The translations under genes were made by a program, and so were the position numbers. A DNA stretch of 24,890 nucleotides from Phycisphaerales bacterium UBA3190. Its GTDB lineage: Bacteria > Planctomycetota > Phycisphaerae > Phycisphaerales > UBA1924. This document shows, one piece after another, positions 7,530 through 13,806 of this stretch; the stretch's first letter is position 1, and each line of letters begins with the position of its first letter. The notes beneath the pieces are model-generated. The model did not search any database and was not told the DNA's origin. It saw nothing but the letters and a program-made list of their open reading frames with translations. The stretch is from assembly GCA_002364005.1 (NCBI GenBank), contig DEXG01000010.1, positions 20,561 through 45,450 on the forward strand, read 5' to 3'.

Positions 7530-7829
7530 ATGCAGCCCGATGATCATGTATGCCTGTGCTTTCGCGTTTCACTTCGCAAGATCAACACCTATATGAATCG
7601 AGAGAACCCGCCGGTGGCGTCGCTGATCAGCGAGTGCCTGGGCGCGGGGACGGGGTGTGGGTGGTGCGTGCCGTACCTCAAGCACCTGCATCGGCAGCAT
7701 GAGCTGGGGAAGGGCGAGCCGGATATCGAGGGCTCGGCGGACGATTATGCGCATGGTCGGTCGCGTTTCCGTGCCACCGGTGAGCGGGACGAAACGAGCG
7801 CAGAAGAACACCCGGGCGAGCCCGGGTGA
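7530..7829 (+). CDS. BFD-like [2Fe-2S]-binding protein
   Basis: Small protein of 99 residues whose first 55 match the bacterioferritin-associated ferredoxin (BFD) fold: DDHVCLCFRVSL at the N terminus and ISECLGAGTGCGWCVPYL about 30 residues later. The cysteines C8-x-C10 and C43-x2-C46 are the four [2Fe-2S] ligands of this family. BFD domains pass electrons, for example to release iron from bacterioferritin, or occur as modules in larger redox enzymes; no partner is encoded in the window. The last 40 residues are hydrophilic (SADDYAHGRSRFRATGERD) and are not part of the fold. ATG 7530 is preferred because a TACAAT hexamer lies 5 nt upstream and the domain starts at once. A GC palindrome overlaps the stop codon. 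It is divergent from the fusion gene at 7430. Confidence 0.82.
   Translation: MQPDDHVCLCFRVSLRKINTYMNRENPPVASLISECLGAGTGCGWCVPYLKHLHRQHELGKGEPDIEGSADDYAHGRSRFRATGERDETSAEEHPGEPG
7809..7828 (+). terminator. GC-rich palindrome overlapping the BFD-like stop codon
   Basis: CACCCGGGC and GCCCGGGTG form a perfect 9-bp inverted repeat around the two bases GA. It overlaps the stop codon (7827-7829) and lies in the 27-nt gap between convergent genes, as expected for a terminator, but has no T run on either side. Rightward function is tentative. Confidence 0.4.
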
Positions 7830-7856
7830 TCGGTTGGGTGTGATGCTGATGTGATC

Positions 7857-8234
7857 TCAGGGGCCGAACACACCGCGTTGGGGGAAGGCATCGAGCGGGA
7901 AGGCGGGGGCACTGATCGGCCGCAGGGCCAACGCGAGCAGTGCCAGTTCGTCGTCATCTCCGGCGATGCGGTTGGTACGGAGCTGCCCGCAGCCGTTGCA
8001 CTTGTGGACGATGGACCACTCGCCGTCGCTTCTTGAGGCGATGGCGATGGGTTCCATGGGCTGGTTGCATGGCGATCGTCGATCGCCGATCTTGTCATCG
8101 ACATGGCGCGACCAGAGGCACAGTGGGCAGTGGTTGCGCTGCTTGGTGCCGAATGATTGATATGGAACGCTGCACTTGCAGTGCACGCAGGTGAACCCGC
8201 CCTTGTTGCGGGTGTTCTTGTCGTGATGTTTCAA
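7857..8234 (-). CDS. RNHCP-domain zinc-binding protein
   Basis: The 125-residue cytosolic protein contains the sequence QRNHCPLCLWSRHVD, the hallmark of the RNHCP domain family, preceded by NKGGFTCVHCKCSVPY. Cysteines at about 16, 19, 21, 36, 39, 56, 79 and 82, the last pair in KCNGCGQLRTNRIAGDD, suggest two zinc sites. The biochemical function of the family is unknown; the domain may bind nucleic acid, which is inference from its zinc-finger look only. The start is TTG 8234: AGGGA lies 7 nt upstream, and the conserved KHHDKNTRNKGGF begins right after it, whereas no ATG is available nearby in frame. The C-terminal 25 residues are low-complexity. A strong promoter lies about 130 nt upstream, leaving a long leader with hairpins. 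It is downstream of the alpha-CTD gene but separated by a terminator. Confidence 0.85.
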   Translation of the reverse strand: MKHHDKNTRNKGGFTCVHCKCSVPYQSFGTKQRNHCPLCLWSRHVDDKIGDRRSPCNQPMEPIAIASRSDGEWSIVHKCNGCGQLRTNRIAGDDDELALLALALRPISAPAFPLDAFPQRGVFGP

Positions 8235-8279
8235 TGGGGAATCCCTGTATCGGCGTGCAACGATGGCGCACGCGGAACC

Positions 8280-8298
8280 TGTGAGTGCTTGACTCACA
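8280..8298 (-). other. Hairpin in the leader of the RNHCP gene
   Basis: On the + strand TGTGAGT (8280-8286) and ACTCACA (8292-8298) form a perfect 7-bp stem with a 5-nt loop, 45 nt upstream of the TTG start. The leader RNA would carry it. It has no T run, so it is not an evident terminator. Role unknown. Confidence 0.4.
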
Positions 8299-8361
8299 TG
8301 TGTCTCGTTACGAGTCGGTTCGGGATTCAGGCAATGGGTGCTGTTGTACTCATCAGCGTGC

Positions 8362-8391
8362 AGTATACAGCCGGGCGTGGTGTGGGTGCAA
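8362..8391 (-). promoter_or_regulatory. Promoter for the RNHCP gene
   Basis: On the minus strand TTGCAC (8391-8386) and TATACT (8367-8362) are 18 nt apart, with a TG just before the -10 hexamer. Transcription would start near 8355, giving a leader of about 120 nt before TTG 8234. The leader holds a 7-bp hairpin (8280-8298), a smaller palindrome (8304-8314) and an 8-codon open frame beginning at 8353. The promoter abuts the terminator of the upstream gene. Confidence 0.6.
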
Positions 8392-8392
8392 G

Positions 8393-8415
8393 AAAAAACA
8401 CCCGCTTGTGCGGGT
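8393..8415 (-). terminator. Intrinsic terminator of the alpha-CTD gene
   Basis: Read leftward, a 6-bp stem (ACCCGC 8400-8405, GCGGGT 8410-8415; loop TTGT) is followed by a run of six T (complement of 8393-8398). It starts 25 nt after the stop codon of the gene at 8441-9385. Confidence 0.75.
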
Positions 8416-8440
8416 ATCTTTGTGTGGCTGGTGAAGTGGC

Positions 8441-9385
8441 TTATTCGCCGTCTTCGAGTTCTCGCAGCGAGAGCCCGCAGTTGACGAGCTTCTCTTTGAT
8501 CTCGTCGAGCGAGGTGGCACCGAAGTTCTTGACACCCATGAGCTCGGCCTCGGTGTGCGAGCACAGGTCGCCGATCGACTGGATGTTGAGCATCTGGAGC
8601 GCCTTGCGGGCACGGACCGAGAGTTGGAGTTCCGAGACGGGCTTGTTGAGCAGGCCCTCCTTGCCGGTGCCCTTGAGCTTCTCGAGGATCTGGCGGCGGG
8701 CGACGCGGTGTGCGTCCTCGCGACCCTGACCGAGGCGGAGCCCCTTGGCCGAGAGCATGCGCTTGATCTCTTCGAGCGAAGACTCGCCGAAGTTCTTGTA
8801 GCTCATGAGTTCTGCCTCGTTGATGCGGATCAGGTCGCCGAGCGTTCTGATGTTCATCTTCTTGAGGCAGGTACGGGCACGCACGGTGAGTTCGAAGTCG
8901 GTCACCGGGGTGTCGAGCAGCGCGCGGCGCTTCATGACATCGCGTTCGTTCTCTTCTTCGATGACCATGCTCTTGGACGCGATGACATCTTTCATGAAGA
9001 GTCGTGCGCGGGCGTGGTTGGGGTTGGTGTCCATGATCTGGCGCAGGCAGCGCTCGGCACGGACATAGTCGCCCTGGTCTTCGTACATGACCGAGAGGTT
9101 CATCAGCGCGTTGATCGGCGCCGGTGAGTTCTCGCAGACACGCTCGTAGAGCGAAAGGGCTTCTTCTTCCTCGCCCGCCAGATCCAGCACATAGGCGAGA
9201 TTGAACGCGGCATCCATATCCGAGGTGTTGGCCGAGAGCGCCTTGCGGAAGGCCTCGATCGCGCCCACACGGTCTCCCTCGTTGAAGAGGGCCTTGCCCT
9301 GCTGAATCAGGTCGTTGGCGGCTTGGCTGTCAACGGCTGAGGTGCCCGAGGCCCCGATTACCGTGTCCATGGGATCGTTCGACAT
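8441..9385 (-). CDS. TPR protein with two RNA-polymerase alpha C-terminal domains
   Basis: The 314-residue protein is not the RNA polymerase alpha subunit itself, because it lacks the alpha N-terminal assembly domain. Residues about 22-122 form three tetratricopeptide-like helical repeats (DLIQQGKALFNEGDRVGAIE, then AFNLAYVLDLAGEEEEALSL). After a charged linker come two copies of the alpha C-terminal domain, about 159-220 (DTPVTDFELTVRARTCLKKM) and 248-310 (KPVSELQLSVRARKALQML). In E. coli alpha this domain contacts UP-element DNA and activators through R265 and neighbours; the equivalent arginines are present (R169, R258), as are the KNFG and following Ser (E. coli S299) of both copies, while N268 is replaced by Thr and Lys. 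DNA or transcription-factor binding is therefore plausible but unproven. ATG 9385 has AGGAG 6 nt upstream. A TAGAAT hexamer and a leader hairpin precede it; a terminator follows. Confidence 0.9.
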   Translation of the reverse strand: MSNDPMDTVIGASGTSAVDSQAANDLIQQGKALFNEGDRVGAIEAFRKALSANTSDMDAAFNLAYVLDLAGEEEEALSLYERVCENSPAPINALMNLSVMYEDQGDYVRAERCLRQIMDTNPNHARARLFMKDVIASKSMVIEEENERDVMKRRALLDTPVTDFELTVRARTCLKKMNIRTLGDLIRINEAELMSYKNFGESSLEEIKRMLSAKGLRLGQGREDAHRVARRQILEKLKGTGKEGLLNKPVSELQLSVRARKALQMLNIQSIGDLCSHTEAELMGVKNFGATSLDEIKEKLVNCGLSLRELEDGE

Positions 9386-9409
9386 GCAGTTCTCCTGATC
9401 GGTTGATCT

Positions 9410-9438
9410 GCCCGGTGTTCCGGGCGGTTGAGATTCTA
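9410..9438 (-). promoter_or_regulatory. Candidate -10 and leader hairpin for the alpha-CTD gene
   Basis: TAGAAT on the minus strand (9438-9433) would start transcription near 9426. The transcript would begin with a perfect 6-bp hairpin, GCCCGG 9410-9415 and CCGGGC 9420-9425, about 25 nt before ATG 9385. No good -35 is visible. The rest of 9386-9532 holds nothing else I can support. Confidence 0.35.
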
Positions 9439-9532
9439 GGCAGGCCCGGGCGTGGACTCCACTGCTGCCCCTTGCCCCGGGCGTGGGCGTTTCTGCCCCA
9501 AACCACTGTTCAAACAGCGTTTAGCGGCACGA

Positions 9533-11173
9533 TCACCCCAGCCCCACCGTCGGGTCGGGCATGACCTCGTCGATCGGGTCCAGATCGGGCTCCTGACCCG
9601 GCTGAACAAGGCTCAGGGTCTTCCATTTGCCCTGCGCAAAGCGCCATCCAAGCGCCACACCCAGCAGGACGATGTACAGCGAGGCACCGATCCACGGCCC
9701 CAGCGATCCGAGCCCGGGAGCCAGGTACACCAACCCAAGCCCGACCCCCACGATGCAGACCCACGAAAGCACGATGGTGATCACACCCGGCCAGAAGGTA
9801 TCGCCCGCGCCACGAAGGGCCGCGGAAGTGGTGATCGCCAACGCATCGAAGAGTTGGAAAATCGCCGCGGCGATCATGACCTGTGCTCCGATCGCGATGA
9901 GCTTGGCACGCTGTTCGGGCGGGGTTGCTTCGTCGATGAACACCGCGATCAGCGGCTCTCGGAAGATGACGAAGACGAGCGCGCAGATCCCCATGTACGC
10001 CAGGGTGATCTTGAGCGCCAGTATGGCGCGATCACTGGCCAGGTCGGGACGCTTCATGCCCATGCACTTGCCGACCATCGCCTGGGCGGCGATCGAGAGC
10101 CCGACGGCGGGCATGAAGCTCAGGTGCATGTACTGCAACGCGATCCAGCCCGTGGTGCTGTGCAGGACCGGGTCGTCCCCCACCGCCTCGCCACCGAGCG
10201 GGACAAGCCAGACCATGAGAAACATCCAGCACACGATCTCGTTGACGAACATCAGCCCGGGCGCAAGCCCCACCCTCCAGATGCCGCGGAGGCACTCGGC
10301 GCTCAGACGCCAGGCCTTGAGCGTGCCGAACTTGCGCGCGTATCTCGGCGACACGAACAGCGCCAGCGGGATGATGAACTCGACGAAGCCCCCGGTGATG
10401 GTGGCATAGGCGGCGCCCTTGAGCCCCATGGGTGCGATGCCCATCGAATCTGCCAGCGAGGCGATCGCCCCGGTGACGGGGTTGAGGATGGCATCCCCGA
10501 ACCAACCCGCTTGGAATGAGAGACCCTGATCGCCGAAGATCAGCAGCACATTGAGCACGATGTTGACGAGGTTGGCCGAGAGCGCGCTGATGAGCACCAC
10601 CCACGGGCGGTGCAAGCCGTAGAAGTAGTGATGGATCGTGCGTGAGCACATGGTCGCGACGATACCGATCAGGATGATGACGGCGTACTCGCTCTCGAGC
10701 GTGATGAGGGTCTGGTCGGAGTGGATCGCGGCGAAGTACTTGGGCACGATGAAAATCGCCGGGACGATAAACACGGCGTAGTAGGCAATCGAGACCCAGA
10801 GCCCGTTCCATGCGTAGGCGGCACCGCGTTCGGGCTTGCCCGCGCCGAGGTTCTGTGAGACGAACGAGTTGACGACGCCGGTCATGCCAAGCACGAAGGC
10901 GGCCAGTGTCCACGCGAGGATGCCGCCGTTGGACTGGGCCGAGACATAGATGGGCTCGGGGCCGATGCGTGAGACCATGAGCTTGTCGGCGAACTGCATG
11001 ACGGTGTACGAGGCCATGGTCGCGACCGAGGGGATCGCGATGCGCAGCATCTCCGCCAGCACCGAGGCGCTCTGTTCGAGTGATTCGTGTTGTCTTGGGG
11101 GAGCCGCCTTCACCGTCGTGCCGACGGCGGCATCGTGGCGCTCGACCCCGTTGGGGTTGCCTTGTTCAGTCAT
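9533..11173 (-). CDS. MATE-family multidrug/sodium antiporter
   Basis: Integral inner-membrane transporter of 546 residues, of the MATE family, which exports cationic drugs or metabolites in exchange for Na+ or H+. About twelve hydrophobic helices are visible. The first is preceded by AEMLRIAIPSVATMASYTVM, followed by FADKLMVSRIGPEPIYVSAQSN and VNSFVSQNLGAGKPERG, which match MATE loop motifs; the second half shows ITTSAALRGAGDTFWPGV, the mirror motif. A hydrophilic N-terminal stretch of about 35 residues and a 30-residue acidic C-terminal tail make it longer than the usual 440-480. ATG 11173 has no strong Shine-Dalgarno site. It lies downstream of pdxA on the same strand, but 247 nt with two inverted repeats intervene, so it is probably a separate unit. 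An imperfect hairpin at 9500-9522 follows the gene without a T run. The substrate is not predictable. Confidence 0.92.
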   Translation of the reverse strand: MTEQGNPNGVERHDAAVGTTVKAAPPRQHESLEQSASVLAEMLRIAIPSVATMASYTVMQFADKLMVSRIGPEPIYVSAQSNGGILAWTLAAFVLGMTGVVNSFVSQNLGAGKPERGAAYAWNGLWVSIAYYAVFIVPAIFIVPKYFAAIHSDQTLITLESEYAVIILIGIVATMCSRTIHHYFYGLHRPWVVLISALSANLVNIVLNVLLIFGDQGLSFQAGWFGDAILNPVTGAIASLADSMGIAPMGLKGAAYATITGGFVEFIIPLALFVSPRYARKFGTLKAWRLSAECLRGIWRVGLAPGLMFVNEIVCWMFLMVWLVPLGGEAVGDDPVLHSTTGWIALQYMHLSFMPAVGLSIAAQAMVGKCMGMKRPDLASDRAILALKITLAYMGICALVFVIFREPLIAVFIDEATPPEQRAKLIAIGAQVMIAAAIFQLFDALAITTSAALRGAGDTFWPGVITIVLSWVCIVGVGLGLVYLAPGLGSLGPWIGASLYIVLLGVALGWRFAQGKWKTLSLVQPGQEPDLDPIDEVMPDPTVGLG

Positions 11174-11237
11174 GGGTTGTGCCTGTGTTGAAAACCCAGT
11201 GAGGCCCGGCGAAAGCGTTGCTCGGCCCGGGGGGTGA

Positions 11238-11268
11238 TACCCGTTTCTGATCAGATCAGATGCGGGTA
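11238..11268. repeat. 31-bp interrupted palindrome upstream of the MATE gene
   Basis: TACCCG-TT-TCTGAT-CAG-ATCAGA-TG-CGGGTA: both 6-bp blocks are perfect inverted repeats, with a 2x2 mismatch between them. It lies 65 nt before the MATE start. It could be an operator for a dimeric repressor or an RNA hairpin. It has no adjoining T run on the minus strand. Confidence 0.55.
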
Positions 11269-11272
11269 CTGT

Positions 11273-11304
11273 TCATTTTTCTTGATTAACAAGAATAAAA
11301 ATGA
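11273..11304. repeat. AT-rich inverted repeat next to the palindrome
   Basis: TCATTTTT-CTTG (11273-11284) pairs with CAAG (11290-11293) and AAAAATGA (11297-11304), with a 3-nt bulge and 5-nt loop. It is the most AT-rich patch of the 11174-11420 gap. Possible roles are a pdxA 3' end or MATE regulatory DNA. The rest of the gap holds no gene I can support. Confidence 0.5.
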
Positions 11305-11420
11305 GCGGTCGCGTTGTCACTGGAAGTTTTTCATAACGCCACAGTCTTGCAGGCGCGTCGAGGCGCGTCAAATGCAGCACTGAGAAAATGCCACAAAACG
11401 CATATTCGCGTCCGGGCGGG

Positions 11421-12473
11421 TTATCGCTGCGCCTGCGGCTGATGGTCGGCGACGCACATACGCACCGCCAGGTCGATCGCGTTCTCCATCGAGCCCGGGT
11501 GAGCCAGCCCCTTGCCCGCGATATCGAACGCCGTCCCATGATCCGGGGATGTCCGCACGCACGGGAGCCCAAGCGTGATATTCACGGCCAGGTCGCGTTC
11601 GAGCAGCTTGACGGGGATCAGCCCCTGATCGTGATACATCGCCACAACAAGGTCGAACTTGCCCGCGATGGCGGCGTTGAAGATCGTGTCTGCGGGGAAT
11701 GGCCCGCTGACCTGCATGCCCGAAGCGACAGCCAGCTCGATCGCCGGCTCGATGAGGCGCTGCTCTTCGTCGCCCATCAGCCCGTTCTCGCCGGCGTGCG
11801 GGTTGAGCCCGCAGACGGCGATGCGGGGGCGTGGGATCCCGAGCTTGAGGCACGCGTCATTGCCCAGATCGATCGCGTTGTGCACGACGCCGATGGTCAG
11901 CTTGTCGCGGATCTCATTGAGCGGGATATGCACGGTGGCGAGCACGACGCGGAGCTTGTCGCCCACGAACATCATGGCGCTGCGTTTGGCGTTGAGACGC
12001 TGGGCGAGCAGCTCGGTGTGCCCGGGGTACTTGGCTCGCCCAGCCAGGGCCCATGCTTCTTTGTTGATTGGTGCGGTGACGATCGCGTCGGCGTGCATCG
12101 GGTCGTCTTCGGGGCGACGGGCGTCATCGATGGCACGCTGGACCCACTGGAAGCTGAGCGCCCCGCTGAGCTTGGATGCCTTGGTGGGGAACTCGAGTTC
12201 GATGCCCTGTTCACGCAGGGCCGGGTCCTCATCGAGGAGCACGACATCGTGCGACGCGAGGGTTGAGGCGAGCGGCGAGCGGGCATCGACGCGCCACCAG
12301 AAGGGCTCGATGTTGCAGGCGTGGGCGGCGTTGTGCATCGCGTGGGACGAGCCGTGGATCAGGTAGCGGGCCTTGTTTCGTCGTGTCCGATCGCTCAGGG
12401 CTCGAATAAGCACCTCGGGCCCGACCCCGCCGGGGTCACCCATGGAAATCGCGATGGTGGGTTTCTGGCCCAT
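11421..12473 (-). CDS. pdxA: 4-hydroxythreonine-4-phosphate dehydrogenase
   Basis: PdxA oxidises 4-phosphohydroxy-L-threonine with NAD in the DXP-dependent pathway to pyridoxal 5'-phosphate; the unstable product goes to PdxJ. The 350-residue length fits the family. Motifs in order: PTIAISMGDPGGVGPEV at the N terminus, DAIVTAPINKEAW, then the metal-binding histidine segments YPGHTELLA, ATVHIPLNEI and AMYHDQGLIPVK, with CGLNPHAGENGLMGDEE between the last two. The C-terminal NITLGLPCVRTSPDHGTAFD is also diagnostic. ATG 12473 is used; a GTG sits directly before it in frame. No Shine-Dalgarno site is visible. It starts 37 nt after pheA on the same strand, so the two are probably one transcript. 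Proteins of this family sometimes act on other substrates (PdxA2), but no catabolic context is present here. Confidence 0.96.
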   Translation of the reverse strand: MGQKPTIAISMGDPGGVGPEVLIRALSDRTRRNKARYLIHGSSHAMHNAAHACNIEPFWWRVDARSPLASTLASHDVVLLDEDPALREQGIELEFPTKASKLSGALSFQWVQRAIDDARRPEDDPMHADAIVTAPINKEAWALAGRAKYPGHTELLAQRLNAKRSAMMFVGDKLRVVLATVHIPLNEIRDKLTIGVVHNAIDLGNDACLKLGIPRPRIAVCGLNPHAGENGLMGDEEQRLIEPAIELAVASGMQVSGPFPADTIFNAAIAGKFDLVVAMYHDQGLIPVKLLERDLAVNITLGLPCVRTSPDHGTAFDIAGKGLAHPGSMENAIDLAVRMCVADHQPQAQR

Positions 12474-12510
12474 CACGAATCATATGCAGAACTGGGGAAG
12501 CGAGCGCGGC

Positions 12511-13671
12511 TCAGAGAATGCGGGTGCTGCGAGGGAAGGACCCGAGCACATGCAGTTCTTTGCAGTGCCCCTTGGCCTGTGCGATGGCACGCTGCATGCG
12601 TTCGTCGTCCCGGTGCCCGAGGGCGTCGATGTAGAAGGTGTAGGCCCAGTTTTCCCGACCGCTGGGTCGCTTGTCGATGTGGCTCAGGTTAATCCCCTGG
12701 ACATGGAAGGCCTGGAGGACCCCGACGAGCGCCCCGTGCGTGTCAGCGGTCGCGAACATGATGGCGGTTTTGTCGTCGCCTGAGGGGCGTGCCTGCTCGC
12801 GGGAGATGACATAGAAGCGGGTGATGTTGTCCGGGTTGTCGGCGATGTTGCTGAAGAGCACCGGGAGCCCGTACATCTCGCCCGCCAGCTCCGATGCGAT
12901 CGCGGCGCTGCCCGGCTCGGCACCGATCTCCAGCGCCGTCTGGTTTTCCTTCTTGGCGGTCTGCACCGCCTGGCTGGTCGAGGCGTCCGGGAGCAGGGCT
13001 GCGTTGGGGTACTGGGTGTTGAGCCAGTTGCGGCACTGGGCAAAGACCTCGGGCTTGGAGTGGATGCGTCGAACATCATGCGGCTTGCAATCGGTCAGCA
13101 GCATGTGCTTGATGGCGATCTGGACCTCTGCGTACACCCAGATATGCCCGGCGTTCTCGGCCAGCGCGTCGAGTGTCTCGGTGATGCCGCCTCCGATGGA
13201 GTTCTCGATGGGGACGAGCCCGTAGTTGACATGCCCGCGTCGGATCTCGGTGAAGACGCCTCCGATGAGCTGCAGGTCCTCGAAGTCGACGCTCGAACCG
13301 AACTGCTTGACCGCGGCCTGATGCGAGTACGAGCCGGCCGGTCCAAGGAAACCGATGCGCAGGGGCTGCTCGAGGGCAAAGCTACCCGACATCAGCTCGC
13401 GGTAGACCCCCTCGATTGTCCGATCGGGGAGCGGGCCACTGCTTCGCTCCAGCGCCTTGGTGAGGACCTGTGCTTCGCGGTGGGGCGCGTAGATGGGGGT
13501 CCCTGAGCCGCGTTTGAAAGTGCCGACATCGACCACGAGTTTGGCGCGGGCGTTGAGAAGATCGACGAGTTGCTGATCGAGATGATCGATCTTCTCGCGC
13601 AGCTCGCTCAGTTGGGCGCTATCTTCTGGCCGCTCGGCGGCGGGCTCTGATTTCGGCGGTTCTTGGCTCAT
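12511..13671 (-). CDS. pheA: Bifunctional chorismate mutase/prephenate dehydratase
   Basis: P-protein of 386 residues that turns chorismate into prephenate and then phenylpyruvate, the committed branch to phenylalanine. The N-terminal AroQ-type chorismate mutase helix (LSELREKIDHLDQQLVDLLNARAK) spans about residues 20-95 after a disordered Pro/Glu-rich leader. The dehydratase domain, about 104-285, shows RIGFLGPAGSYSHQAA, YGLVPIENSIGGGITET and DNPDNITRFYVI, where the Thr-Arg-Phe is the catalytic motif. A C-terminal ACT domain (about 298-380) carries GALVGVLQAFHVQGINLSHI; the usual ESRP of the phenylalanine site is DKRP here. Feedback inhibition by phenylalanine is thus likely but the site is altered. 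ATG 13671 is preceded by GATAATCGGGT, suggesting a leaderless message. pdxA follows at 37 nt. AroC at 3699-4937 supplies the substrate. Confidence 0.96.
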   Translation of the reverse strand: MSQEPPKSEPAAERPEDSAQLSELREKIDHLDQQLVDLLNARAKLVVDVGTFKRGSGTPIYAPHREAQVLTKALERSSGPLPDRTIEGVYRELMSGSFALEQPLRIGFLGPAGSYSHQAAVKQFGSSVDFEDLQLIGGVFTEIRRGHVNYGLVPIENSIGGGITETLDALAENAGHIWVYAEVQIAIKHMLLTDCKPHDVRRIHSKPEVFAQCRNWLNTQYPNAALLPDASTSQAVQTAKKENQTALEIGAEPGSAAIASELAGEMYGLPVLFSNIADNPDNITRFYVISREQARPSGDDKTAIMFATADTHGALVGVLQAFHVQGINLSHIDKRPSGRENWAYTFYIDALGHRDDERMQRAIAQAKGHCKELHVLGSFPRSTRIL

Positions 13672-13676
13672 ACCCG

Positions 13677-13682
13677 ATTATC
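13677..13682 (-). promoter_or_regulatory. pheA: -10-like hexamer GATAAT directly before pheA
   Basis: On the minus strand GATAAT is followed by CGGGT and ATG 13671, the same spacing as at dut and the BFD-like gene. There is no Shine-Dalgarno site. No convincing -35 was found 16-18 nt upstream. Confidence 0.4.
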
Positions 13683-13693
13683 GCCAAGAAAAC

Positions 13694-13708
13694 GGCTCAG
13701 ACTGAGCC
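13694..13708. repeat. Perfect palindrome in the pheA/membrane-protein divergent region
   Basis: GGCTCAG and CTGAGCC flank a single A. The site lies 23 nt upstream of pheA and near the expected -35 position of the GATAAT element, so it could be an operator. A second inverted repeat, GTTGGG/CCCAAC at 13784-13797, sits 10 nt before the 13807 gene. Confidence 0.4.
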
Positions 13709-13806
13709 CGCGTGGGGACTTCTGACGGGATTGTCCGATAGTTGAAGCCGGGCGAAGTCTGGCCGCATCCCTGAAAACATGAGGTTGGGCTCCCAACAAT
13801 ACAACG

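Noticed and set aside
7431..7547. Upstream extension of the fusion protein to 858 residues
   Set aside because: The added 39 residues are hydrophilic and overlap the BFD-like gene's start; GGAG before ATG 7430 marks a better start.
11238..11304. Intrinsic terminator for pdxA
   Set aside because: Neither stem is followed by a T run on the minus strand, so I keep these as unexplained inverted repeats.
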